From Adiantum capillus-veneris (Eukaryota; Streptophyta; Polypodiopsida; Polypodiales; Pteridaceae): DNA of 64,000 bases. The notes beneath the pieces were generated by a model, which did no database searches, was not told the origin of the DNA, and saw nothing but the letters and a program-made list of their open reading frames with translations. The stretch is taken from contig CM043944.1 in assembly GCA_014529385.2 (NCBI GenBank), positions 169,145,740-169,209,739 on the forward strand, read 5' to 3'. The position numbers were made by a program, and so were the translations under genes. Below are positions 10,370 through 23,859 of this stretch, piece after piece; position 1 is the first letter of the stretch, and each line of letters starts with the position of its first letter.

Positions 10370-11208
10370 ATCTAAACGTGCGATCGTATTGGGGCGACAA
10401 AGGATCCTTACAATTTATGGATAGTCAACCCCATTCGCTAAGAACACTATCGTCCTACATGGAAGCGTACGAGACCAAGTCAGATGTGGTTGCAGTCCCA
10501 TCACAGAGATTGTCTCCCAACAAGGCCATTGATTCAAAGGGGCTAGTAGATATTCTATCTACCCCAGTCACCTGTACAATAATGTTAGCCGAGTTGCTCA
10601 GAATAAGACCAAACATGTGGGCTAATGTGGGTAAATGTCTAGAGAAATTTGGTGTAAAAACCCCAATGACTCAAATCGAGGAAGGCATCAAAGAGCTTGA
10701 AATGCCTCAACTAAATACTAGGCCAGTGCCATTAAACAAGGTAGGCGAGTATTATGAGGGAGAAGATGGAAACACCACCCTTCCTGTGGAATTCAATGAT
10801 GTAAAAACCATGGCAATCCTTGATAGTGGAGCTGGTGTGGCCATTGCAACCAAAGAGGTTTGGAAAAAATGGGGAAAACCTACCTTGATATCCACACAAA
10901 TGACCCTGCAGCTTGCAGACGGACACAAGGAAAAGCCCCTAGGACTGCTAGAAAAAGTACTTGTTACTTCTTGTGGCATTGAATATGACACACTTTTGCT
11001 GTTGTCGACTTTGGCAAGAAGAAAAACTATGAAATCATTCTGGGAAGACCATTCATGCGACAATTGAAAATGGTCCAAGATTGGGGTTATGACCATATAT
11101 ACCTGAGACATATGGAAACCATAACAAAGATAAACTTGAGGGACCATAGCTATAGGGATGTGACGAGAACACCGGTTGAGGAGTTTGATTCCGCCACAGT
11201 AGCATGAT
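10366..11208 (+). pseudogene. retroviral-type aspartic protease, frameshifted
   Basis: The catalytic motif ILDSGAGVAIAT lies near residue 154 of the 10366-11067 frame, where the aspartate in DSGA is the active-site residue. The protein is about twice the size of a minimal protease, because an N-terminal linker precedes the domain. Near 10990 the reading shifts to another frame, where the conserved C-terminal flap-side motif YEIILGRPFMRQL and the phrase VQDWGYDHIYLRH are read until TGA at 11206. The domain would cleave gag precursors inside the particle. The frameshift separates the catalytic half from the ILGRPF half, so this copy is unlikely to be active. Confidence 0.85.
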
Positions 11209-12541
11209 CAGAACTTCCAGCTTGGTTAGGTAAGCCTAAATAACTGTGGATGTGTGGAGCTTCACAATGTGGTAGCTTGAAACATGAGGAATGTATCCTA
11301 GAGCGGGTTATAGAGGATAAGGACTATATCCCAGAACCATTTCTTGAAGAAGAGTTAGAGCCTTTTGGATGGGAACACATCTTGGCTACTCTGGACGTGT
11401 GCGTCGTGGAGGATGCTCCCACAACAAAGTTTTGTGATGAAAATGCCTATGATGTCGTTTCTTATTCTGTAGTGAGTGTAATCCAGGAAAACAAAGAGAA
11501 CCAGACATCAACAAGCTCTCAAAATAAGGAGCAAACAAAGAAATGTGGAGAATCAAAAGATGAAGAAAACGACGAGTTCTATGACTCTGTAGAACACTTC
11601 GAGCTTCAAGAAGATCAACGACCCAGGAATCAATGTCATCACTACACGAATAAAGTGCATCAAAAGTGGATTCCAAAGTCCTCGGTGAAGACACAACCAC
11701 CACAAGCATCCTCATACATGGTTCCTAATAAGGATGAAAGACTCAGCTAGGAGGAATACGACCAAAGCAACGAGCTAACAATGCTCCAATCAATGGGCTA
11801 GAAAAGTCCTCCAAGAAACTACCACCCACGAGCAAACAGACAGTAACTTTCCACTACCAGCCAAAAAATCAAGGGAAAGTACAAGAAGTCAACCTTGTTG
11901 AGGATAGTAGCGATAGTGATGAATCTTACGACATCCCCTATCATCAACTCAGGCCATCACTATCACCAGCCCCTTCAGCAACAACCATGACAGGTCAAAA
12001 GAACAAGACAACAAGTCAAAGCCAAAAAGCTCGACAAATCTGGATACCAAAAAGCTAGATCGGCCAAAAACAGATATGGATCAAGAAGACAAAGATCTTT
12101 AATGACAAATCACAAGATCCAACACCAAAACAAAAACAAGGAAAGCGTGCATGAACGGGTAAGAATATCACAAAATTGCAAGCTTTCACAACTCAGGTTT
12201 GGGCTCCAAAGAAGTTGATTCAAGCACAAAAAAGTCAGGAATTCATTTGGATTCCAAAACAACCACAATATCAACTTTCAAAGCCTGAATTCCGTCCCCA
12301 ACCAAGCGTACAAGGGCTGAAGCAAAGACCACTGTCGACTCACACAACAAAAAGGTGGATCCCAAAGAAGTCTCTTCAAACACAAACGAATCACGGGCAA
12401 GTATGGGTTCCCAAACGAGCGTCAGCAACAAAACAACCAATAATCACAAAGAAATGGGTCCCAAAGAAGAACAACAAAACTGCTGTCAGTGCATCGCCGC
12501 TTGAATTCTTACAATTCTTCCTACGATTACAGTACAGTTAG
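11209..12541 (+). pseudogene. W-x-P-K repeat-rich tail of the polyprotein
   Basis: The frame holding the protease C terminus continues, with stops, as an acidic region (11250-11750: EEELEPFGWEH, DEENDEFYDSVEHFE). A basic region follows, dotted with a short motif W-[IVA]-P-K: near 11661, 12037, 12199, 12246, 12351, 12402 and 12450, plus a variant WIKK near 12070. Spacing is irregular (40-100 bp), so these are motifs in a disordered tail, not a simple tandem repeat. No RT or integrase motif is present. IWVPK-like motifs are known between the zinc knuckle and integrase of copia elements, but I know no family with eight. Function unknown. Confidence 0.6.
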
Positions 12542-13590
12542 AAGAGAGCAAGTCGCTTCAATCAAGCAACGATACAGGAGCTTCAAAGACCATTACATTG
12601 CTTAGAATAGAAAGCCTCGCCAACAAATTCCAATAAGAAAATTGCTTATACCCACATCTTGCACAACATAAATCTTTTCCATGCATTGACTGTGTATGCA
12701 TAATAGGGCTACATTACAAAGCCTGCATAGGCACAACTTTTAATTGCCCAAGCACAACACATACCCTTTGCGATACCCTGTCGTAAAGGATGACTCCAAA
12801 TAGGACGGGGGGAGGCATTCTGAATGCGAACCTAACATTATGACTATTAGAGGGGCAATGTTTTGTGAGATGCATTGAATTTTTGCGTTTTATTGTGATA
12901 ATTTTTTGACAAAATTTAGAGTATATGCCCTCATAGTAGTGTTACAGAGGAGTATGGGGACAAAATCCATATATGAGCCCCTAGGGACATGTGTATAGTG
13001 TACATAGCATTTAGATACGAGTGGAGAAACTTCTACATTGAAAACCCTTCTTGAAAATGTGGAAGCTATTGAGACATCTTTTGATGTCACATGTGCTACA
13101 TTTATTCCTCGAAACACCCATCATCTCCTTCTTTCACATTGCATGCTTTTGTCGACAAATTTCTCATATGCATATAGAGTGTCCCATAATTGGCACTTGC
13201 ATCAGGCACTCTTTCCGTGTTTCACCCAAGCACTCACCTTTCATGAACATGTACTTCACGTTCAACTGCTCAACTCCAATAAGAGCGTATACCAAAGGCA
13301 TTTTTTTCCCACCGGGTTTTTTTCCCTTTGGTCATCCACGTTTTAGACCCTAATCTAAAGACACCTATCACCATCCTCTTGTACATATTCCTTCTACATA
13401 AACAATAAGGAAATGCTACTCAAATGAATTGGAACACCAATTTCAGATCATAGCATACTTCTCCTCAATGGCGAGTCGAAGAATGGCCTACAATGACAAA
13501 GCTGCAGACAACACTAACAACATGATTTCACAAGAATAAAGAAGTCCTCAATGATAAAGAGCAGACATAAGGGTAATCAGAGGATCTCAA
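12542..13590 (+). other. internal region without recognisable coding
   Basis: This AT-rich part of the element shows no retroelement domain. Two overlapping frames at 13038-13353 are open but look like chance. The segment directly before 13591 might be further helicase-derived or UTR sequence, but I could not match it. Confidence 0.5.
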
Positions 13591-14115
<525 letters not shown>

Positions 14116-14176
14116 AATGACAGCAAAGACCACATCGCCATCGACAATCAGGTCATGTCAGGGACGACATGAATGC

Positions 14177-14188
14177 GGAAGGGGGGAA
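14177..14188 (+). promoter_or_regulatory. polypurine tract
   Basis: GGAAGGGGGGAA lies directly against the TG of the 3' LTR, the position where plus-strand DNA synthesis is primed. Confidence 0.88.
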
Positions 14189-15146
14189 TGTTGACCGTAG
14201 GGTCAACAACACAAAATAACTCAAGTTTCGTACCAAAGTCTTATCTTCTGCGAGTTATGAAATGCTGCGGATTATGGCTATAAATGTCATTTGTAATGAG
14301 TAGTTATTTTAGTTTCAGAAGCCAGGGTGCAATGGCACTTCCAAATTGTAAATACAAAGCCATTTGACCCTTTCAACCCCATTTTTGGTTAAACCTAAGG
14401 TAGCCTTAGTATATAAGGTACCTAGGTCATTTTGTAAAAAAGGACTTTTATCATAATCAAATTTTAGCGCTGCCGTCTACTGTGTGTGAGAGAGAAAGAG
14501 AGTGAGCGTGAGCTTCATCCTCTTGCTACGCCCGGCTCGCTCAACACATTGGAGATCCGACTGCACCATTGCTGTAGGCTCGAGGAGAGCTACGCGACAA
14601 CGCCAAGCATTTTATGCGAGACGAAGCGCACACGCCGACGCATCTACGAGCTATTTGTAGCCGTAAGTGTATCAAACGATGTCTGTTTTCTGCGTGCTAG
14701 TAGTCTATAGAATCGTGGCGACATAAGCTACGCATAGGTACTCATAAATATCAGTTTCGGGCACATTCTTAATTCGGCTCTGTCATCCTACGCGTTTTCG
14801 GCAGATGGGTTTAGAGTGAGGGTTTTGAGTGTAGAAGCTTAGGGACAGGTGTATCCTAGTGAGGGGATGGTGTTCCTTAAGTTTCGTACGAATCTGGCAT
14901 GATTAGGTGAGTTACCTTCCGTATGTGTGTATGTGGCTAGGTGGTGTAGTTGAGGGTAGTGAGGTTCTTGATTGTGGTTTAGTTGGCCTTCCAGAGTGTT
15001 GTATGTGTAGGATGGTCTCAGCTTGACAATCTAAAGAGATTTCCTCCGTGTGCCTATCGTGTCATCTGTGTCTTCGATTGACATTATGTTGATCTAGGTA
15101 GTGTTTGCATGCACTTCATGGGTGTGTGAGTCGCTCCCGTCCAACA
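14189..15146 (+). repeat. 3' LTR of the 11-kb element
   Basis: It starts TGTTGACC and ends CCAACA. It matches the left LTR throughout but has about 16 extra bases near 15085-15100, between GACATTA and GTGTTTGC, apparently a short insertion or duplication. Confidence 0.93.
14410..14417 (+). promoter_or_regulatory. LTR TATA box
   Basis: TATATAAG is the best core-promoter match in the LTR. It lies about 220 bp from the LTR start. The corresponding left-LTR bases at 4358-4365 are TATAGAAG. Confidence 0.55.
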
Positions 15147-15151
15147 CTAGA
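15147..15151. repeat. target-site duplication CTAGA (right copy)
   Basis: Identical to 4132-4136. Confidence 0.9.
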
Positions 15152-15757
15152 ATAGGAGTATGTTTGGCGAGGAAAGCAGTCAGCAAGAGTAAGAGAGAAT
15201 GCCCTACTATAGTGAATTCTTTCCAAGCGCAACAAATTCCCATCCGTTTATTGTCTTCCATGCCAAGAAAGATGATCTGTGACGGCTTTCCAAGCAAAGA
15301 GAAATTAGAGGTGATCGAGCAACTAAGGATCTGGTGAACCATTTTGCCAAATACAATCTCCCAGAGGAAAGTCTACGAGTGACCAAAGGCAGAAATTGTA
15401 GCATGTTGACATAGTGCAACAATCATAATCGTCCATGGCTGAGACTATTGTGCAAGAGTAGGCAATAACATGGCCTTACTAACTAAGGCATGGCGGCGAA
15501 GGTCCAAAATATTCAACCTCCCAGAACGCTTCGGAGTGCAAGGTTTCTCCATTGATAACAAACGGAGGCCTTTCTTGTGAGAACTAGTGCACCACAAATG
15601 AGATACAATATTAGACATAAGCCAGGAGAGGCGAGAAGGAGGCCAATGCAACAATGGCAAGTAAAATTGAACATATGAAATCTTGATGCTTTGGACAATG
15701 TGGAGTCGAACATGCAATGACCATGTAGACAATTTTCAATTGGTAAAAACTCGTCGG
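15152..15757. other. flanking sequence, no recognised gene
   Basis: Continuation of the pre-insertion locus. Short frames on both strands (for example 15101-15337 plus and 15445-15732 minus) overlap each other and show no known motif. Confidence 0.4.
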
Positions 15758-17104
15758 TGCTATGAAGATGGAAGCTTCATGCAAAAAACTTACACGTGAT
15801 AACACATAACATCAATTACTCGTTGGTCTCACACCCAAGACCTCACACACCTTTGAAGATGGTGAGAGCTAGCGGGGTATGAGAGTAGATCTAGAGGAAG
15901 AAGGAGTATTCTTACGAGAAAGAAGTATTTCCTCACTTAATTACTCTTGTAGCTTAGCTTAGCTTAGTAATTAGATAATAGAGGAGAGAAGCATGGCATT
16001 GAAGCTTAGCTCTTGGTTGGATTTGCATTCCATATCCAAGAGTTGTTGGTGTAGGCCTCCATTCTCAAACTTGGAGAAGAAGATGAGCTTTCCATTAAAT
16101 CTTGGGGAAGGAGATGATTTTCTTGCTCTACACATGAGTTGTGTGAGTGTGTGTGGAATAATGCCCTTCAAAACAACCCCCTCTCTCCTCTTGGTTGACC
16201 CCCCTTGCCAATTACTCATGCTTCATTCCTATTGGCCCTTGAAAAGCCTAGTCAATAGTATTTGAGTATGAGTTTTAATCTTGCTGGCTTCCTATTGGCC
16301 CGAAAATAATTTGGCCAATAGCCTTTGAGAGGCCCAGTCAAGAGCCTTGTGACAAGTGTCCATCCTTTTTTCCATTTTGTAAATGCCAAATAATTAATTT
16401 AATTATCTGCTTTGCTATTGGACCTTTTAGTCCTTTGGCCAATAGGAATTAAGCAATTTTAGGAACTGCTTAATTATCATAGGACCTTTTGACTGTCCAA
16501 TAGTCTTTTAGGGAGACTATTTCTTATTGGTTATTTTTTTGAGAATTTATAAAAATAAAATTTTAGTTTACATTAGCTAACTTCTCATTGGTCCACCTTT
16601 GTGCCCATCCAACAGGATTCAGGTAAGAATTGGGGGTTTCTTTGCATGCCTGACATGTGTCCTCTTTACTTTGTGGAAAGGGTAAGCTTAGGTGTATAGT
16701 GTGTGTGTGTGTGTCTAGTCAGTTCTCCAGCTTTGTCATCTTCCCAACTCGCCCTCTAACTTGTCCTCTAGCTATTTGGATTTTTGTACACACACAAAGC
16801 ATCCAATTCCATTAACAATTGACCATTGGACTTACACTTTGAAATTTTGGAAGTTAACCTTTTGGAAGTCTTAATGGGCTGAACCCTAAGGTATTTGGAG
16901 CCCATTCATTGCACATTGCACATTGCACATTGCTCTTCTGCAGATGGTACCCCTTTGGATCCCTACAATGGGCCCCCCTACTGTGACCAGTCTGCTAGCC
17001 TTACTAATAATCTAGCTTTTTCTCCCCTGGTACTTCCCCATATTAAATGATCAGTTTAACATGAGAAAATCATTTAGGAGAAATAGATATTAGCTATTAT
17101 GACA
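15758..17104 (-). repeat. LTR-like copy related to the chromovirus LTR at 44427/60869
   Basis: In plus orientation it begins TGCTATGAAGATGGAAGC and ends with a block holding AAATGATCAGTTTAACATGA and TATGACA. The same start and end blocks bound the split chromovirus 3' LTR at 44427-45117 plus 60253-60869. Middle parts align patchily (the AGACCTCA.ACACCTT block, the TTGGTTGACCCCCCTTG block). On the minus strand it would run TGTCATAA to TAGCA. It has no internal region, so a solo LTR is likely. Flanking pentamers (GTCGG, AGACC) do not match, so the insertion site has changed or the ends are slightly off. Confidence 0.6.
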
Positions 17105-18480
17105 AGACCATTATCTAGCGCAACAAAATGCTCTAGCAATTAGAGCTCTCCATGAGATGACATTGCAAAGAGGGAGCTTCTCTACGACTATTTGCACCCA
17201 GAAACAAGTACTACACTTCACAAACATATCCGTGAGAGCACCACCTACTACTGCATGATGCCCCAAATGTCATAGGAAGTGAGCCTTTGTAGGGCAGTTT
17301 GCACTTAGCGAAGAGAACCACACTTGACATATATATTCACAAGGGCAAAACAGAGAGCAGCATGTTTTTAACACCTAAGTCAAAATCTCATCATAGATTT
17401 GCATTCCCTTGTCGATGCTCCCAATCACAGCTCAGGCTTTGATGATGCACAAATCTTTCGGAAGGCTGCCCTCATGTTGAATTTGATCAAAATGATCAAA
17501 AGCTTGTGGGCTTGGCTATTTTTGACATCTTCTTTGATCAGCACACTCCAAGAGATGACGTTGCAAGAAGGGAGCTTCTCTAGGACATTGTACGCATGGC
17601 GAAGAGTGCTACACTTAGCATGCATGTCCATGTGATATCGACCCAAACCAACATGATGCCTCGACAACTCTTGTCCTATATTTGCACTCCCTTATTGATG
17701 GCTCCAACCACAACACAGGTTTTGAAGATGGTCACATAGGTCCTTCATCAGGAAGGTTGCATCAACTTGAAACGATCAAAACTTCCCAGCTTTCAACTCC
17801 TCATGCAATTAGTGCACTTCAGAGACAATGTTGCATGAAGCGAGGATCACAATCTCATCATGGATTTTCATCCCTTTGTCACTGGTTCCAATTACAGCTC
17901 CACTCCTTGGTGCAGCTTTGTTTGTTGTTGATGCACCTTTATTCCTCTATGCTACCATTCGATAGCAACTACTACCTCAGCCTTCGTCCCGTGCCTTCCT
18001 TTTGCCACCTGATTTCGGAAGGCCTCCATTGCCTCCCCATTGTGTCACCTATTGCATTCACTCAAGCAATCCATCTTCTTTACCTACATGTGCTGCAAAC
18101 GTTATTTAGTGCAGCATGATATCCAAACAACTCTTGAACTGAGCTAAAATCATGGATTTTCTTTGGGCTTGTCAAAAAGAACCACTCTTGGGATATATGT
18201 TCAAAAGAGAAAAACCCAACACAATATGTTGCTTCAAGATCTGTAAGTCAAAATATCATGATGGATTTGATTTCCTTTGGCAATGGTTCCAATTACCAAA
18301 GGATTTGTTTTGGGCCTGGCCAAAAAAACCACTCTTGGGATATATATTCACAAGAACCAAACCCAACACAATATGCTGCTTCAGAAACCCCTAAGCCAAA
18401 ATCTCATCATGGATTTGCTTTCCTTTGGGAATGGTTCCAATTGCAGTTAGTTGCATGTCCCTTGGTCTGATAGTTACTCT
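17105..18480 (-). pseudogene. decayed pentatricopeptide-repeat (PPR) gene
   Basis: The minus strand reads successive degenerate PPR modules in shifting frames. Examples are LVNIYVKCGSLR near 17310, DMHAKCSTLRHAYNVLEKLP then NVISWSVLI at 17520-17660, SDKGMKIHDEI near 17870, and KGKQIHDEILA with QHIVLGLVLVNIYPKSG near 18320-18420. The repeating order (GK-IHDEI, IVLG-ALVDMY-KCG, A--VLE-LP--NVISW-ALI) is that of PLS-class plant PPR proteins, which bind organellar RNA for editing or processing. At least four modules are present. Stops and frameshifts in every module make it a pseudogene. No terminal E or DYW domain is seen. Confidence 0.82.
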
Positions 18481-19371
18481 TTTGGCATGCACCATACACA
18501 AACCCAAATCTACAATAATGGAGACGATTATATATTTTGATGTCTCATGCAAGGCCCCTCGTACCGCACTTTATACTCTAGTGATACTATCTTCATATGC
18601 ATACATAATCTCCTTGAATAAATAAGCAAAGGGGCCCCTGGGGATGATAAGGTTTGTGCTCTTTTAATACTTTTGAATTTTGTGAAGTGCTATTGTTCCC
18701 AGTCTCCACCTTTGCTTCTTCTTTGTTTTTGGTGGTGGTGGTGGTGGTTGATACTATAAGCTTAAGGGGGGTCCTTGGTCCAATAGCTCTTTCACCGCTA
18801 TTTTTGCCTTTGTCTCACAATAGAATAGGAGGCTCCTAGCATTACACCCATTGGCTACAAGAGGTTGCACTTTCATTCTATTGGTCAATCACACCTAATC
18901 TCATATCTACAACCTATGAGGTAATTCCCATGTAGATTCATGCTTCATTGAATCCCCCTCAAAGATAACATCTTTGCACATCTACTTTGTTGATAGCATA
19001 TGTTAAAGTTATGGTATCTCAAGTGAACTACCCAATGTGATCAAGTAGGACAACGGAGGGAGCTTTTTATGGAAAATGGACCATTGGGCAAATTTATTGA
19101 AAAATCTCTCTCTATTAACTTTGTGATGGATTCCCTAATCTTATGCAAAAAGCCCCCTCTACCAAATGTTGGTGAATGTCGCAACGTGTCACCCAAAATT
19201 GTGATGCCACATCAAAACAAGCAATAGATTCTTCACCTTGGAATACAATAGAATTAAAATACGAGCATCTAAGTAAATGGTACTGGATAGAACTTCTCTG
19301 ATGCAACATTTGATCCATTGTAGAGGTTAGCCAAAGACAATTCAACTATTGAAGGATGCAATGCACACAAT

Positions 19372-19400
19372 GGGGGGGGGGGGGGGGGGGGGGGGGGGGG
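19372..19400 (+). repeat. poly-G tract, 29 bases
   Basis: Uninterrupted run of 29 G, able in principle to form G-quadruplexes. Run length is prone to sequencing error. Confidence 0.85.
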
Positions 19401-19913
19401 TGGATGTACTTAACAAATCAAGAGAGAAAAACACACCTCAATTGGCATGTCGCAGCAGGTGTGAGTGTCAGTAAGACCTTCATGCTCCCTCTACAATTGT
19501 TCTTTTTAGTAATTTCTCTAATATCAATTCTCCACAATGACTTAGGGCAAGGTCATGTGACCCTGCTTTATTGCACTAACAGAGCAGCGATCTAATGGTG
19601 GGAAGTGTGTAAAGCAAGGTTGTTGTTGTTGTGCTTAGATAAATGACAACCAGTGTGCTTCTTTTCATGGCATTTGGGTGAATGTCGTAGCCTCTCACCC
19701 AAAATTGTGTCGTAACATCAACAAACATCGCTATAGAGTGGCGATTGGGTGGTTGGAGGTCTCATGTTTCTGGTTCATAAGACCGAAGAAGAGCATAGAG
19801 AACATATGAAATTCACTAGGAGCACCCTAAACATCCAACATGAGCGTTCAAAGCAATCCACAAACACAAAATGCTGGTCATTGGAAAGAAGAGCAAGTAT
19901 TATGTCCGCAATG

Positions 19914-20083
<170 letters not shown>

Positions 20084-20259
20084 GGATGAATCAGGATGTT
20101 AGAGTTGGGAACTTGCGAGTGGTAAGCTTAGTAAGCTCAACTACCAAGAAAGGACAACCACAATGAGAGGAGAGACGATGAATCACAATCTTAGAGTTGG
20201 GAACTTGCAAGTGGTAAGCTCAACTACCAAGAAAGGACAACCACAATGACTGCAAGTTC

Positions 20260-20265
<6 letters not shown>

Positions 20266-20311
<46 letters not shown>
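20266..20311. repeat. (CT)n microsatellite
   Basis: About 23 uninterrupted CT units. Confidence 0.95.
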
Positions 20312-20314
<3 letters not shown>

Positions 20315-20520
20315 GCTGTCCTTGGTACATGTCAACTCCATATATCTGTCTCACATTTCACGGAAAGGGTTACAAGAACATAAAAATCCATTTAATTACA
20401 AGATCAGATCACTTGAGTATAAGTATATCTATATTCAAAAGCTTCTTAAAAGCGATCGTTCATAACGGTTTACAAAAATTGCATTGTACACTAAATGTGA
20501 GGTGCAGACTTAAATATCTA

Positions 20521-21239
20521 CTCTAAGCCATGGACTGGTGGATCTAACTCCACAATGTTTTGTAGCGGCCCCAATAGAGATATTGCCTTACCGGAAGGAT
20601 CCACTTCATCTGCATGCATCTTGTCTCGCTCATGCATCTCTCTAAGTTGAAGGACTTGCATTTCCAAAACGGCACGTAGCTTGGTGGAGAACTCTTTGTT
20701 GCTCTCGAATATTGTCACCATACGGCCCATTTGGCTCCCCAACAAAGCTAATGCCCCACAGTCTCCTCCATACTGTACGACAACATCGTTCTTGTTTGTA
20801 TGTTGCGTGAGAAATAGCCAAACAAAGCCAATGCCCATGTTCCATTCCTCCTTCACAAAAAACAAAAGTCAAAGAAAAAAGAAAAAAATTAATTTTGGAG
20901 ATAAGCTGCCAAAGTGTACCTCGCATAGGTGTCCCATCCTCCTCTTTCGTCCAATCATTCTCCTCTAACCCATTGAACCAAGTGTTGCATGACGGTTTGT
21001 CGATGGCCTCTGATGTCCAAGTCTGCTCTTTCCTCATTGCCAACACCAAAATTGTGTGCACACTCCTAGTTTCTTTTTTGCAAATTGGTGTATTGCAGAT
21101 AACTAGGTTTAGATGGCTTTCACGCCATCCAACAGCAGTAGCAATTTCACGAACCATGCTATAATCATCTGACTGGAAAACAACTACAAACACGCCTTTG
21201 TCATCGGTTGTTGCAAGTGCAAGTCGAGCAAGCTGTCTC
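20521..21239 (-). pseudogene. two-exon gene remnant, unknown function
   Basis: On the minus strand two coding-like blocks face each other across about 69 T-rich bases. The first (21239-20920) reads VFVVVFQSDDYSMVREIATA and WFNGLEENDW. The second (20850-20521) reads NDVVVQYGGDCGALALLGSQ, MGRMVTIFESNKEF and LRAVLEMQVLQLREM, and ends at a stop. The gap starts with GT (20919) and ends with AG (20851) after a T-rich tract, the shape of a short plant intron. Joining there leaves the frames out of register by one, so an indel has occurred or the donor differs. GGD-GALAL followed by MGR--TIFES faintly recalls motif I of SAM-dependent methyltransferases. That assignment is weak. The 5' end runs into CT-rich repeat and is probably truncated. 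Confidence 0.5.
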
Positions 21240-21429
21240 ACCCTCCCACCCTTGCTCCCTCCATCTTCAATGCCACTCTATCTTTTTATAAATTTTTTTC
21301 CCTCTATCTTTTTGCCTATCACCCTTTCTCTCTCTCCCTCCTTCTTCAATGTCACTCACTCTCTCTATCTTCTCCCTCTCTCTTCTCTTTTTCCTCTATT
21401 TCTCTTTCTTCTTCTCTCTCCCAACTCTT

Positions 21430-22238
<809 letters not shown>

Positions 22239-22518
22239 GTGCCTACGATCTTTGTAAAGTGACGATTAGTGGGAATCTACTAGATTTCATAAAGGTTGTC
22301 AGACATCAATTGATGTGGGTACGAGGAATGTGCATGTGTGGGGGGCGATGGTTGGACGTTGACCAACAGGCCTTCCCGTAGTTGTATACATGAGGCGTCG
22401 CAAGGGCTTGCAAAGTTTCAAGCAAAGAAGGGATGCAGCGCCAGCCCGCTACGTGAAAAGCCTAGGAAGAACATGTTAATTTTTTATAACAAAAGCTTTG
22501 ATCGGCGGACATCAAGTG

Positions 22519-22590
22519 CTTGATGGTGGGATGGTCAGGACGCATGCTCTTTCTCGGTCACATCAGAGTTCAATTCCCATTTGCAAGTGA
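22519..22590 (+). repeat. tRNA-like sequence, possible SINE head
   Basis: GGGATGGTCAGGACGCATGC resembles a tRNA A-box and D-arm region. AGAGTTCAATTCCC about 37 bases downstream resembles the B-box and T-arm. Spacing and order are those of an internal RNA polymerase III promoter. The acceptor arms do not pair well, so it is not a functional tRNA. A tRNA-derived SINE remnant is likeliest. Confidence 0.4.
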
Positions 22591-23558
<968 letters not shown>

Positions 23559-23859
23559 GGCACGAGAGGGATAGGGAAAGTGATGATAAAGGTATAGGAA
23601 GGGGGGCAACTGGAAGAAGAGATGAGGTATAGAAAGGGGGGCAATAGGAAGAAGAGATGAGGAATTGATACTAGTTGAGTTCTAGACCAACAAGGTTTTC
23701 TTCGAGATATACTTGCTACTAGGGTAACATTGAGAGGGCTCCAATGTATGTATTTGAGTGTGTCGATTGTCTATAAATATAGTAATCAATATATTTAGAC
23801 AACTAATAATCTCTAAAAAATTCAACGAGTGATGGCTTCCTCTTCATCATGCTAGGTGA

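Noticed and set aside
20690-20800. SAM-dependent methyltransferase call for the GGDCGAL motif
   Set aside because: Only one short glycine-rich motif fits and no catalytic motif is visible. Kept as a faint resemblance only.
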